Assembly: GCA_963781595.1 (NCBI GenBank)
Contig: CAWAGG010000006.1
Coordinates: forward strand, 496,001 to 560,000
Source of the DNA: JBEDUK01 sp963781595
Lineage (GTDB): Bacteria > Actinomycetota > UBA4738
Length of the DNA: 64,000 nucleotides
Reading direction: 5' to 3'
Shown here piece after piece: positions 15,909-24,398 of this stretch. Positions within the stretch are counted from its first letter, which is position 1, and the number at the start of each line of letters is the position of its first letter. Under the pieces are notes generated by a model. That model saw only the letters and a list, made by a program, of their open reading frames with translations, had not been told where the DNA came from and made no database searches. The position numbers were made by a program, and so were the translations under genes.

Positions 15909-16901
15909 GTGGTTGAGGCGACCGCCGCCGTCGGAGCGCGTCGAGGAACCCTGACCGCCGGCGTCGACCTGGGCGGCACGAAGATCCAGGTGGTCGTCGT
16001 GCGGGCGAAGCGCGTCGTCGGCTCGACCCGCGTTCCAACGCCGCAGGCCGGTGCCCTCTCCGTGACGGACGCGATCGTCTCGAGCGTGCGCACGGCGCTC
16101 CAGGAGGCGGGGTCGGAGGCCTCGGCGCTGCGCGCGGTCGGTGTGGGCACGCCCGGCACGATCCATCGCGACGGGAGCGTGTCGAATTCGCCGAACGTCC
16201 CGGGGTTCGAGGGTGCCGATCCGACCCCGCTCGGCGCCCGCGTGTCCGACGCGCTCGGCGGGGTGCCGACCACGGTGGACAACGACGTTCGGGTCGCGAT
16301 CGTCGGGGAGTACCGGCGCGGCGCCGGGAGGCCCTATCGCAACGTCCTCGGCGTGTTCGTGGGAACGGGCGTGGGCGGAGGGCTCGTCCTGGACGGGAAG
16401 CTCCGCGAGGGCCGCGGGGCGGCGGGCGAGATCGGGCACACCCTGGTAAAGGACGACGGCCGTCGGTGTGGATGCGGCAAGCGCGGCCACCTCGAGTCCT
16501 ATGCAGGCCGGCGGAGCATCGAGTTGGAGGCCAACCGCCGGATCGCCCGCGGCGAGAAGACGGATCTGTTCCGCATCATGCGCAAGCGCGGCCGGGACCG
16601 GGTGACCAGCGGCGTGATCGCGGCCGCGCTCGAGGCGGGCGACCGGATGACGACCGACCTGATCGACGACGCCGTCTGGGCCCTGGGGATCGCGCTGGCG
16701 AACGCGCAGAACCTGCTGGATCTTGAGGCCATCGTCGTTGGAGGAGGGCTCGGCGACCGGCTCGGGGCGCCGTTCGTCCAGCGGATCACCGATGCGATGG
16801 GTCCTCGTCTCCACGTGCCGGAGGTCCCGCCGACCGTCCTTGCGACGGAGTTGGGCGATCTCTCCGGCGCCGTCGGCGCCGCGGTGCGCGCGGGCGGGTA
16901 G
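15909..16901 (+). CDS. ROK family sugar kinase (glucokinase-like)
   Basis: About 330 residues. The phosphate-binding AGVDLGGTKIQVVVV lies near the N-terminus, the catalytic Asp in TTVDNDVRVAIVGEY, and GVFVGTGVGGG follows. The ROK zinc motif is present but altered: CGCGKRGHLE has His where the third Cys normally stands (CxCGxxGCxE), which may still bind zinc. ATP-dependent phosphorylation of glucose or a related sugar is likely. Start at GTG 15909 is preferred on promoter geometry; ATG 15900 is the alternative, three residues longer. Confidence 0.9.
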   Translation: MVEATAAVGARRGTLTAGVDLGGTKIQVVVVRAKRVVGSTRVPTPQAGALSVTDAIVSSVRTALQEAGSEASALRAVGVGTPGTIHRDGSVSNSPNVPGFEGADPTPLGARVSDALGGVPTTVDNDVRVAIVGEYRRGAGRPYRNVLGVFVGTGVGGGLVLDGKLREGRGAAGEIGHTLVKDDGRRCGCGKRGHLESYAGRRSIELEANRRIARGEKTDLFRIMRKRGRDRVTSGVIAAALEAGDRMTTDLIDDAVWALGIALANAQNLLDLEAIVVGGGLGDRLGAPFVQRITDAMGPRLHVPEVPPTVLATELGDLSGAVGAAVRAGG

Positions 16902-16998
16902 AGGCGACTCAGGCACCCGTCCGTCCGATCCGAGCCGACCGACCCCGACCGACCGACCCCACCCCAGAACCCCTCGCCACGAGCCAAGGATCCAGAGC

Positions 16999-17028
16999 TT
17001 GACATCACTTGACCTACCCGTGTAAACA
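16999..17028 (+). promoter_or_regulatory. Promoter and possible operator of the MmpL-TetR pair
   Basis: TTGACA (16999-17004) and TAAACA (17023-17028) are 18 bases apart. Downstream, TAGGTT occurs twice with a 15-base period (in TTAGGTTGATGAGGCTAGGTT, about 17037-17057), between the promoter and the ATG at 17101. This is a plausible site for the TetR protein encoded by the next gene, inferred only from position. Confidence 0.5.
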
Positions 17029-17100
17029 TAGCGTCCTTAGGTTGATGAGGCTAGGTTAGCGTCGCCAACACGCGAGCGGCGCGGAGCGAGAGGGGCAGCG

Positions 17101-19350
17101 ATGGAACGATTAGGTCGATTCACGGTCCGGCGTCGTCGGTGGATCCTGGTCGCGGCGGTGCTCGGGGTGGTGCTCGCGGGCGCCCTCGGCGGGAACGTCG
17201 CGGCGCACCTCTCCTCCGGCGGGTTCGACGACCCGTCGTCGGAGTCGAGTCGTGGGGCCGACACGCTGCAGCGCGAGTTCCACACGGGCAGTCCGAACCT
17301 CGTCCTGCTCGTGACCGCGAAGGACGGCTCCGTCGACGCGCCGACCGTGGCGGCGGAGGGCGGCGACCTGACGTCGAAGCTGGCCGCCGAGGCCGGCGTC
17401 GCCGACGTCGTGTCCTACTGGAGCCTGGGGAACGCGCCGAGCCTCGCGAGCACGGACGGTTCACAGGCGATGATCCTGGCGCGGATCACGGGTTCGGACG
17501 ACACGGTCCGGGACCGCGTGAAGGAGCTCGCGCCCGCGTACACGATCGACGACGCGGCGCTGTCCGTCGGCGTCGGCGGCCGCGCGCAGGTCTTCAACCA
17601 GGTCGGTTCCCAGGTCGAGAGTGACCTGCAGAAGGCCGAACGGATCAGCATCCCGATCACGCTGATCCTCTTGATCGTCGTCTTCGGCAGCGTCGTCGCC
17701 GCGGGCCTGCCGCTCACGATCGGGATCGCCGCGATCCTGGGCACGTTCCTGGTGCTCCGCGTCCTCGCCTCGGTCACGCAGGTGTCGATCTTCGCGCTGA
17801 ACCTGACGACCGCGATGGGCCTCGGCCTGGCGATCGACTACAGCCTGTTCATCCTGTCCCGGTACCGCGAGGAGGTTCGCGCAGGGATGGCGCCGAACGA
17901 CGCCGTCGTCCGCTCCGTGGCGACCGCCGGCCGGACGGTTGCGTTCAGCGCGATCACGGTGGCGATCTCGCTCGGCGCATTGATGATCTTCCCCCTGCCG
18001 TTCCTCCGATCCTTCGCGTACGCGGGTATCGCGGTCGTGGCGCTGGCGGCCGTCGCCGCCGTCGTGATCCTTCCGGCCGTGATGGCGACGCTCGGCCGGC
18101 GGGTCGACATGTGGACGCTGTGGCGCCGTCGCCCGGCCGAGACGGGCCGGGGCGCCTGGCACCGGCTGGCGACGTTCGTGATGCGGCACCCGGCGCCGAT
18201 CGCGGTCGGCGTGGTGCTGTTCCTCCTGATCCTGGGGGCGCCGTTCCTCAGGGTGAACTTCGGACTGCCCGACGACCGCGTGCTGCCCGTGACGGCGTCC
18301 AGCCGGCAGGTGCAGGATGCGATCAGGACGGACTTCTCCTCGGACGAGCTGAACACGCTGCCGATCGTGGCCGACGGCGTCTCGCCGACGGGTGATGCGG
18401 CGAGCATCGCCGCGTACGCGACCTCGGTCTCGCGGATCGCCGGCGTCGCCCGGGTCGACGCAGTCACCGGGACCTACGCGGGCGGTGCGCACGTGGCCGC
18501 GGCGGGGCCGCAGAGCGCGCGGTTCGCCGCGGCGAACGGCGACGCGACGTGGCTCGCGGTCGTGCCGTCGGTCGAGCCGTACTCGGACGCGGGGGAGGCG
18601 ATGGTGCGCAACATCCGCGCGCTGTCCCCGGCGTTCGGCGTGGACGTCGGCGGGTCCGCGGCGCAGCTCGTCGACTCGAAGGACGCGATCTTCGCGCGCG
18701 TGCCGTTCGCGGCGCTGCTGATCGGGCTGGTGACGTTCGTCGTGCTGTTCCTCATGACGGGGAGCGTCGTCGTCCCGGCGAAGGCCGTCGTGCTGAACCT
18801 CCTCAGCCTGACGGCGACGTTCGGCGCGATGGTGTTCATCTTCCAGGAGGGCCACCTGTCGGGGCTGCTCGGCTTCACGCCCACCGGCATGATCGACACG
18901 ACGACGCCGATCCTGATGTTCTGCATCGCGTTCGGCCTGTCCATGGACTACGAGGTGTTCCTGCTCTCCCGGATCAAGGAGGAGTACGACCGGACCGGCG
19001 ACAACGCCGCGGCGGTGGCCCTCGGACTGGAGCGGACCGGGCGGATCGTGACCGCCGCGGCCGGGCTGCTGGCCGTCGTGTTCATCGCGTTCGCGACCTC
19101 CCAGATCGCGTTCATCAAGCTCCTCGGCGTCGGGCTCGCGCTGGCGGTGCTGATGGACGCCACCCTGATCCGTGGCCTGCTGGTGCCGGCCTTCATGGGC
19201 CTGATGGGCGACCGGAACTGGTGGGCGCCGAAGTGGCTCCGCCAGGTGCACGACCGGATCGGGATCAGCGAGTCCGGACCACGTCGGCGTCGTGCCCCGG
19301 CACCGGTGGCTGTCGCGGAGCCCGTCCGCGTGGGAGAGTTCGAGGCATGA
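17101..19350 (+). CDS. MMPL family RND-type membrane transporter
   Basis: 749 residues with the duplicated MmpL/HpnN layout. Helix 1 (about 13-32) is followed by an extracytoplasmic domain (about 33-180), five helices (about 183-340), a second extracytoplasmic domain (about 385-540) and six more helices. The intramembrane motifs GLGLAIDYSLFILSRYREE and AFGLSMDYEVFLLSRIKEE carry the proton-relay Asp-Tyr pair in both halves. It probably exports a lipid or hydrophobic drug using the proton gradient. The gene overlaps the following TetR gene by ATGA, implying autogenous control. GAGAGGGG precedes the ATG. Confidence 0.95.
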   Translation: MERLGRFTVRRRRWILVAAVLGVVLAGALGGNVAAHLSSGGFDDPSSESSRGADTLQREFHTGSPNLVLLVTAKDGSVDAPTVAAEGGDLTSKLAAEAGVADVVSYWSLGNAPSLASTDGSQAMILARITGSDDTVRDRVKELAPAYTIDDAALSVGVGGRAQVFNQVGSQVESDLQKAERISIPITLILLIVVFGSVVAAGLPLTIGIAAILGTFLVLRVLASVTQVSIFALNLTTAMGLGLAIDYSLFILSRYREEVRAGMAPNDAVVRSVATAGRTVAFSAITVAISLGALMIFPLPFLRSFAYAGIAVVALAAVAAVVILPAVMATLGRRVDMWTLWRRRPAETGRGAWHRLATFVMRHPAPIAVGVVLFLLILGAPFLRVNFGLPDDRVLPVTASSRQVQDAIRTDFSSDELNTLPIVADGVSPTGDAASIAAYATSVSRIAGVARVDAVTGTYAGGAHVAAAGPQSARFAAANGDATWLAVVPSVEPYSDAGEAMVRNIRALSPAFGVDVGGSAAQLVDSKDAIFARVPFAALLIGLVTFVVLFLMTGSVVVPAKAVVLNLLSLTATFGAMVFIFQEGHLSGLLGFTPTGMIDTTTPILMFCIAFGLSMDYEVFLLSRIKEEYDRTGDNAAAVALGLERTGRIVTAAAGLLAVVFIAFATSQIAFIKLLGVGLALAVLMDATLIRGLLVPAFMGLMGDRNWWAPKWLRQVHDRIGISESGPRRRRAPAPVAVAEPVRVGEFEA

Positions 19351-20027
19351 TGGACGAGGGAACGACGGCGGCGGTCGCGACGGAGGACGGCGGGACAGCG
19401 CTGCCCGTCGAGCCGCGCCGCCGCCGGGCGCGTCGCGGGCAGGGCGAGCTCCTGCGCGACGAGATCCTGGACGCGACCGAGCGCCTGCTGCTCGCGACCG
19501 GAGGCGACGAGGCCGCGGTCTCGATCCGCGAGGTCGCCGACGCGGTCGGGGTCACGCCGCCGTCGATCTACCTGCATTTCGCCGACAAGAACGAACTGAT
19601 CTTCGCGGTGTGCGAGCGGCACTTCGCGGAGCTGGATCGGCGGCTCGAAGAGGCCGCAGCGGGATCTGACGACCCGCTGGAGTCGTTGCGGCTCCGCGGT
19701 CGCGCGTATGTCCGGTTCGGCGTCGAACACCCCGGTCCGTACCGGATCCTGTTCATGAGCAAGCCGGCCTCCGCGCCGGAGTGGTGGACGCACGAACGCG
19801 TCCAGGAGAGCGCGTCGTTCATGCACCTGGTCGGCGCGATCCAGCGCTGCCTGGACGCCGGCGCGATCGCCCCCGGCGACCCGGTCCAGATCTCCGTGGT
19901 CGTCTGGGCGGCCGTCCACGGCGTGACGTCGTTGCTGATCTCGAAGTCCGCGCTCCCCTGGCCGGATCCGGAGGCGCTCGCGGACTACTGCTGCCAGGTC
20001 CTGATCGACGGGCTCCGCCGGAGGTAG
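19347..20027 (+). CDS. TetR/AcrR family transcriptional regulator
   Basis: 226 residues. After a 40-residue Arg-rich N-terminus, the helix-turn-helix spans about 45-85 (LDATERLLL, SIREVADAVGVTPPSIYLHFADKNELIFAV). The ligand domain ends with VVWAAVHGVTSLLI, matching the WHG-type TetR C-terminal family. The start ATG at 19347 overlaps the MMPL stop (ATGA), so the two proteins are made together; repression of the MMPL promoter with release by a transported ligand is the likely circuit. Confidence 0.93.
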   Translation: MMDEGTTAAVATEDGGTALPVEPRRRRARRGQGELLRDEILDATERLLLATGGDEAAVSIREVADAVGVTPPSIYLHFADKNELIFAVCERHFAELDRRLEEAAAGSDDPLESLRLRGRAYVRFGVEHPGPYRILFMSKPASAPEWWTHERVQESASFMHLVGAIQRCLDAGAIAPGDPVQISVVVWAAVHGVTSLLISKSALPWPDPEALADYCCQVLIDGLRRR

Positions 20028-20050
20028 TCCGCTGTTCGGTGCGCACCGGA

Positions 20051-20056
20051 TAGGCT
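20051..20056 (+). promoter_or_regulatory. -10 box of the PLP decarboxylase gene (leaderless)
   Basis: TAGGCT lies 10 bases before ATG 20067 with no ribosome binding site. Confidence 0.5.
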
Positions 20057-20066
20057 GGTGCGCACC

Positions 20067-21488
20067 ATGAGCTACCCCCTCGAACCGTCGCCCGAGCAGA
20101 TGCTCGCGATGGGCGACGAGGCGGTCCGAACCGCCGTGTCGTTCCTGCAGAACGTCACCGACGCGCCGGCGTTCGACTACTCGAACGAAGCCGAGGTCCT
20201 CGCGCGCTTGCGCGAGCCGGCGCCCGAATCCGGGGGTTCGTTCGAGGATGCGCTCGCGATGATCGTCGCCGCTGCGCACGTCGGGCACGAGACCTCGGGC
20301 CCCGGTTTCCTCGGGTTCATCCCCGGCGGTGGCCTGTACGCGTCGTCGATCGCCGACCTGCTGGCGGATACGTTCAACCGGTTCGTGAACCTCTGGCACC
20401 CAGCGCCAGGGTTCGCTCAGCTCGAAGCCACGGTCGTGCGCTGGATGCAGGACCTGTTCGACCATCCACCCGAGGCGCGGGGCGTGCTCACGACCGGCGG
20501 TTCGATCGCGAACCTGACCGCGATCGTGACCGCGCGCGGCGCGATGCTGCCCGAGGACTTCCTGGCCGGGACGTTGTACACGTCCGAGCAGGCGCACGCG
20601 TCGGTGCCGAAGGCCGCCTCGATCGCGGGGTTCCCCGGCCACGCCGTCAGGGCCGTCCCGACGACCGCCGATCTGCGGATGGACGTCGAGGCGCTGAGCG
20701 AGATGGTGAACGCGGACCGCGCCCGCGGCCTCACGCCCTTCTGCGTTGTGGCCGCCGCCGGCACGACGAACACGGGAGCGGTCGACCCGATCGCGGAGAT
20801 CGCCGACTTCTGCCGCGACGAGGACCTGTGGCTCCATATCGACGCGGCGTACGGCGGGCCGTTCCAGATGACCGACCGCGGTCGCGGCGCTGTTCCGAGG
20901 GATCGAACGCGCGGACTCGATCACGTTCGACCCGCACAAGTGCATGTTCCTTCCGTACGGGACCGGGTGCCTGCTGGTGCGCGACGGGTCGAAGCTCCGG
21001 GCAGCGCATTACCAGCCGGCGAGTACCTCCAGGACCTGGCGCCCGAGGGCGACATCCCGAACTTCTCCGAGTACTCGCCCGAGCTGTCCCGCGACTTCCG
21101 GGGGCTGCGCGTGTGGTTGCCGATCAAGCTGCACGGGATGGCCGCGTTCCGCGAAGCGCTCGACGAGAAGCTGGACCTGGCGCGGCACCTGTACGAGGCG
21201 CTCGCCGAAACGCCGGGGTTCGAGCTTCCCGTCGTGCCGGACCTCACGGTGGTCCCGTTCCGGTACGTGCCGCGCGTGGCGGGCGGCTCGACCGACGCGG
21301 CGATCGACGCGTTCAACAAGGCGCTCCTGGATCGGATCAACGAACCGAAGCGCGTGTTCATGACCTCGACCTTGATCCGCGGACGGTTCGTGATCCGGCC
21401 GTGCATCGTGTCGCATCGGACGCACAAGGACCGGATCGACGAGGCGATCGAGATCGTCCGGTCGGCGGCGGCCGAGCTGGATCACTGA
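20067..21488 (+). CDS. PLP-dependent aromatic/glutamate-type decarboxylase with two compensating frameshifts
   Basis: 473 codons of a group II amino-acid decarboxylase: HPAPGFAQLEATVVRWMQ, VLTTGGSIANLTAIVTAR, AAAGTTNTGAVDPI and HIDAAYGGPF are all present. The cofactor Lys motif is missing from this frame. From about 20886 to 21018 the conserved protein continues in the +1 frame (AALFRGIERADSITFDPHK, Lys codon 20938-20940, then CMFLPYGTGCLLVRDGSK), after which the original frame resumes (GEYLQDLAPEGD). One extra base near 20880-20886 and one missing near 21016-21021 explain this. As written the product lacks its Schiff-base Lys. ATG 20067 is chosen from the leaderless -10 spacing. Confidence 0.85.
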   Translation: MSYPLEPSPEQMLAMGDEAVRTAVSFLQNVTDAPAFDYSNEAEVLARLREPAPESGGSFEDALAMIVAAAHVGHETSGPGFLGFIPGGGLYASSIADLLADTFNRFVNLWHPAPGFAQLEATVVRWMQDLFDHPPEARGVLTTGGSIANLTAIVTARGAMLPEDFLAGTLYTSEQAHASVPKAASIAGFPGHAVRAVPTTADLRMDVEALSEMVNADRARGLTPFCVVAAAGTTNTGAVDPIAEIADFCRDEDLWLHIDAAYGGPFQMTDRGRGAVPRDRTRGLDHVRPAQVHVPSVRDRVPAGARRVEAPGSALPAGEYLQDLAPEGDIPNFSEYSPELSRDFRGLRVWLPIKLHGMAAFREALDEKLDLARHLYEALAETPGFELPVVPDLTVVPFRYVPRVAGGSTDAAIDAFNKALLDRINEPKRVFMTSTLIRGRFVIRPCIVSHRTHKDRIDEAIEIVRSAAAELDH

Positions 21489-21511
21489 ACGACGTCCCCG
21501 CTCGGTTCTCG

Positions 21512-22249
21512 GTGAGCGAACCACCCGGAGCTGCCGGCCCTGCCGGAACCGGCGACGCAGAGCCGCCGGCTTCCCTACGGAAGATCATGCGGCTGGCCGC
21601 GCCGCTCGGGATCGCGGTGGGCGTCTTCGGGGTGTCGTTCGGCATCCTGGCCCGAGCCGCGGGGTTCGGCATCGTCGCGCCGATCGTGATGTCGGTCCTG
21701 ACGTTCGCGGGCTCGGCGCAGTTCGCGGCCGTGTCGATCCTGGGGACGGGCGGCGCGGCGGTCGCGGCGATCGCCGCCGCGATCCTGCTGAACTCGCGGT
21801 ACCTCCCGATCGGGCTCTCGGTGGCGCCTTCGCTGAGCGGCCCGACCGGGCTGCGGTTCCTCGAGGGCCAGTTCGTCGTCGACGAGTCCTGGGCGGTGTC
21901 GAACCATGGCGACGGGACGTTCGATGTGCCGACGCTACTGGTGACCGGCCTGACGCTCTACGCCGCGTGGGTCGTCGGCACGATGGTCGGTGTGCTGGGC
22001 GGCGGGGCGCTGGGCGATCCGGCGAAGCTCGGGCTGGACGCGGCGTTCCCGGCGCTGTTCCTGGCGCTGCTCGTGGGGCAGGTGCGGCCGCCGCGCGGCG
22101 CGCCGCGTGGGTCGTGGCGCCGGTCCCGGTCGCTGCGGGTCGCGCTGCTGGGTGGCGCGATCGCGTTCGTCCTGATCCCGGTGACGCCGCCCGGCGTGCC
22201 GATCATTTCGGCGAGCACCGCGTGCCTGCTGGGGCTCCGCCGTGGGTGA
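21512..22249 (+). CDS. azlC: AzlC family branched-chain amino acid exporter subunit
   Basis: About 245 residues with a Pro/Gly-rich 30-residue N-terminus and several hydrophobic helices. PLGIAVGVFGVSFGILARAAG, FAGSAQFAAVSIL and LLNSRYLPIGLSVAP are typical AzlC segments. Its stop overlaps the AzlD start, and the two form the exporter. The start is uncertain; GTG 21512 avoids overlap with the decarboxylase. Substrate (branched-chain amino acids or analogues) is inferred from family. Confidence 0.88.
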   Translation: MSEPPGAAGPAGTGDAEPPASLRKIMRLAAPLGIAVGVFGVSFGILARAAGFGIVAPIVMSVLTFAGSAQFAAVSILGTGGAAVAAIAAAILLNSRYLPIGLSVAPSLSGPTGLRFLEGQFVVDESWAVSNHGDGTFDVPTLLVTGLTLYAAWVVGTMVGVLGGGALGDPAKLGLDAAFPALFLALLVGQVRPPRGAPRGSWRRSRSLRVALLGGAIAFVLIPVTPPGVPIISASTACLLGLRRG

Positions 22250-22550
22250 CGTCTGGGTCGTCGTCGGGGTGGTCGGAGCCGCGACCGTCGCGCTGAAGGG
22301 CGCGGGGCCGGTCGTGTTGGGTGGACGACAGCTCCCGGCGCGCGTGATGTCGGTGGTCGAACTCCTCGCCCCGGCGGTGCTGGCCGCACTGGTCGTGACG
22401 CAGGTCGTCGGCGGAGATCACCGGTGGGCGTTCGATGCGCGGCTGGCCGGGCTGGCGGCCGCCGCTGTGGCGATCTGGCTCCGCGCGCCGCTGCTCGTGA
22501 CGGTCGTCGCGGCGGCGGCAACGACCGCGCTGTGGCGCGCGTTCGTGTGA
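22242..22550 (+). CDS. azlD: AzlD family small exporter subunit
   Basis: 102-residue hydrophobic protein with three to four helices, beginning MGDVWVVVGVVGAATVALKG and containing the AzlD-like RVMSVVELLAPAVLAALV. The GTG start overlaps azlC by 8 bases. It is the small partner of AzlC in amino acid export. Confidence 0.88.
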   Translation: MGDVWVVVGVVGAATVALKGAGPVVLGGRQLPARVMSVVELLAPAVLAALVVTQVVGGDHRWAFDARLAGLAAAAVAIWLRAPLLVTVVAAAATTALWRAFV

Positions 22551-22620
22551 GATCGCGCCGGCATGGGGGAGGCGGACGTTTCCTGGCGAGTAGCCGGCAG
22601 ACGTTGCGGTACGCGGCGGC

Positions 22621-22626
22621 TAGCAT
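22621..22626 (+). promoter_or_regulatory. -10 box of a leaderless gene
   Basis: TAGCAT lies 7 bases before the GTG at 22634. Confidence 0.55.
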
Positions 22627-22633
22627 CGGTGCC

Positions 22634-22993
22634 GTGGCACGAGGGGAATCGGACTTGACAGCGCTCGTTGACGCATGGCGAACGGCTGCAGCAGATTTCG
22701 GCATCGTCGTGGAGGCCCCGTTCGTACTCACGATCGACGACCTGTCGGTTGAGGCGATCGTCCTGGTGCGCGGATTCGGTGGGGCGAACGGCACCCTTGT
22801 GCTCTCGCTCGATTCCATAATGACGCGCAAGTCCGAGCTCTCAGAACGACTGCGCGCTCTGGGGTACTATCATTCGTTTCTCAACCCGCGAGCGTACGTG
22901 CCCTACGATCGTGAGCACTACATAGACACGCTGTCCGACTGGCGCTGGTGTGGCGAGCCCTCCGACGTGCCGGCTTGGTGCGCGTCAAGCTGA
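22634..22993 (+). CDS. Hypothetical protein (119 aa)
   Basis: A soluble alpha/beta-looking protein: an N-terminal amphipathic helix (DLTALVDAWRTAAADFG), a strand-rich centre (FVLTIDDLSVEAIVLVRGFG) and a Tyr/His-rich end (YYHSFLNPRAYVPYDREHY). No family recognised. It is somewhat AT-richer than the azl genes before it. The start rests on the TAGCAT-N7-GTG arrangement. It is small, self-contained and surrounded by unrelated genes. Confidence 0.6.
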   Translation: MARGESDLTALVDAWRTAAADFGIVVEAPFVLTIDDLSVEAIVLVRGFGGANGTLVLSLDSIMTRKSELSERLRALGYYHSFLNPRAYVPYDREHYIDTLSDWRWCGEPSDVPAWCASS

Positions 22994-23036
22994 GGCCGCG
23001 TTGATTCAGATGAGATTCCCACACGCTGGCGTGGGT

Positions 23037-23999
23037 CTAGCGCAACCGACGCAAACGACTCCGGACCCGTTGCTGGACCCTGCCTGATGGCCGGCGGAAC
23101 TGCAGCGTGACCGCAGCATCGTGCATCCACGCCGCAGGATCACCGGCCGCTGGGATAGGCCTTCCGGTCCGCTCGAGGAACTCCCGCACGCGGTCGATCA
23201 CGACCGGGAGGTGCGGCTCTGGGTCGACGATGGAGATGCTGATGCGCTTCGGCCATGCGTCGCCGATGACGTGCGCCTGCAAGCGACGACCGCGCTCGTC
23301 GTAGATCTCGCCCACGTCGGCGTCGTATGGCTCGATGTAACCCTCCGCGTCTCCGACGTCGGGTGCGACGGCGAGGTCGAGCCCCTCGAACATGAAGACC
23401 GCTCCGAATGGCCGATCGTCGCGCTTTCCGTGGAAAGAGGTATCCGGTTCCGGCGACATCCCCGCAGGCTGTGCTGATCGAGCTTCGCGCCCCCGTGCCG
23501 TGGTCCCGTGCGCCTCAAGCAGCTGTTTCAGCTCGTCGAGCTTGGCCTCTGCATCCACGGGTTGCGGGAGCATGACCGGCCGCACCACGGGTACCGCCAG
23601 CATCCCGAAGCGCGTTCCATCCTTCAGCTTCACGATGCCGGTGCTCGCCTGGAGCTTCCATCGGCCCACCGTGAACGCGTCGATGTCGTCCCACCGGTAG
23701 GCGCGTGTAGCGAACACGTTCGAGATGTGGATCCCCTCACCGTCGGTCGTCACGCGGGCGCGCACGACCCTGAGGCCCAGCCAGACGTCCGCGGCGCCCA
23801 AGGTGATCCAAACGGCCGCCCAAGCTAGCCCGCCAACCGGATCCGCCACCGACGGCACCACGACGGCAGCGGCACCCGCGATGCACAGGGCCAGTAGGAC
23901 CCAGCGGAACGGATCACGGTATGTCCGCACCTCTTCGGCGCCACGCGGCGTCTCGCTCGCACCGTTCACGACAGCTCGATTATCGGTCTCCAGCTGCAC
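23037..23999 (-). CDS. Membrane protein with PH-like domain and C-terminal extension
   Basis: 320 residues. Two adjacent transmembrane helices (about 32-75) are followed by a strand-rich region (RVTTDGEGIHISNVFATRAYRWDD is split across two strands; then GIVKLKDGTRFGMLAVP) resembling bacterial PH domains that follow paired helices. The C-terminal 150 residues, with an acidic patch and a basic tail (VQQRVRSRLRRLR), are unrecognised. Start is GTG 23999. Role unknown; divergent from the antitoxin gene. Confidence 0.65.
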   Translation of the reverse strand: MQLETDNRAVVNGASETPRGAEEVRTYRDPFRWVLLALCIAGAAAVVVPSVADPVGGLAWAAVWITLGAADVWLGLRVVRARVTTDGEGIHISNVFATRAYRWDDIDAFTVGRWKLQASTGIVKLKDGTRFGMLAVPVVRPVMLPQPVDAEAKLDELKQLLEAHGTTARGREARSAQPAGMSPEPDTSFHGKRDDRPFGAVFMFEGLDLAVAPDVGDAEGYIEPYDADVGEIYDERGRRLQAHVIGDAWPKRISISIVDPEPHLPVVIDRVREFLERTGRPIPAAGDPAAWMHDAAVTLQFRRPSGRVQQRVRSRLRRLR

Positions 24000-24124
24000 G
24001 TCCTGATGAGATTGCCGACCGCTCGCCTGGACGACCGTTCTTGGCGCGGGACCGCCGACGGAGCGTGTCGTAGGTAGGCGCTAACTTCGAGATCGCGGCC
24101 GAAGGCGGTTGTTCGAAGCAAGTG

Positions 24125-24143
24125 CCATACGTGTACCATACGT
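24125..24143 (+). promoter_or_regulatory. Direct-repeat operator and -10 box of the antitoxin-toxin operon
   Basis: CCATACGT occurs twice (24125-24132 and 24136-24143), 11 bases apart, about one helical turn. The second copy overlaps TACCAT (24134-24139), which lies 6 bases before the GTG at 24146. Ribbon-helix-helix antitoxins commonly repress their own promoters through such tandem repeats, so autoregulation is likely. Confidence 0.65.
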
Positions 24144-24145
24144 CA

Positions 24146-24364
24146 GTGTTCAAGACCACGCTGTACCTCCCCGACGCCCTCAAGAGCGAACTCACCCGGC
24201 TGGCACGGGAGACCGGCAGGTCGGAGGCCGAACTGATCCGGCAAGCCGTCGCCGCGTTCGTCGAGGGTGAACGCCGGCCGCGGCCCAGGTTGCCGCTGTT
24301 CCGCAGCGGCGATCTCACGCTCGCCGAGCACGTGGACGACGCGCTCTCGGGGTTCGGTTCGTGA
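24146..24364 (+). CDS. Ribbon-helix-helix antitoxin (VapB/CopG type)
   Basis: 72 residues beginning MFKTTLYLPDALKSELTRLA, the canonical ribbon-helix-helix DNA-binding arm, then ETGRSEAELIRQAVAAFV. The C-terminal 30 residues (Arg/Pro-rich, then AEHVDDALSGFG) are the usual toxin-wrapping tail. GTG 24146 is preferred over GTG 24122 and 24131 because it follows the -10 box by 6 bases and gives the family's normal N-terminus. The PIN toxin follows 34 bases later. Confidence 0.88.
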   Translation: MFKTTLYLPDALKSELTRLARETGRSEAELIRQAVAAFVEGERRPRPRLPLFRSGDLTLAEHVDDALSGFGS

Positions 24365-24398
24365 CCGTCGGATACGCAGCGGCAGGAGAAGGCCCTTG

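Noticed and set aside
16902..16980. CGACCGACC-type tandem repeat after the ROK gene
   Set aside because: Short and imperfect, with no spacer structure; simple low-complexity sequence, not a CRISPR or functional repeat.
17461..19251. 596-codon open frame antisense to the MmpL gene
   Set aside because: Same shadow effect; composition dominated by Arg, Asp and His with no domain.
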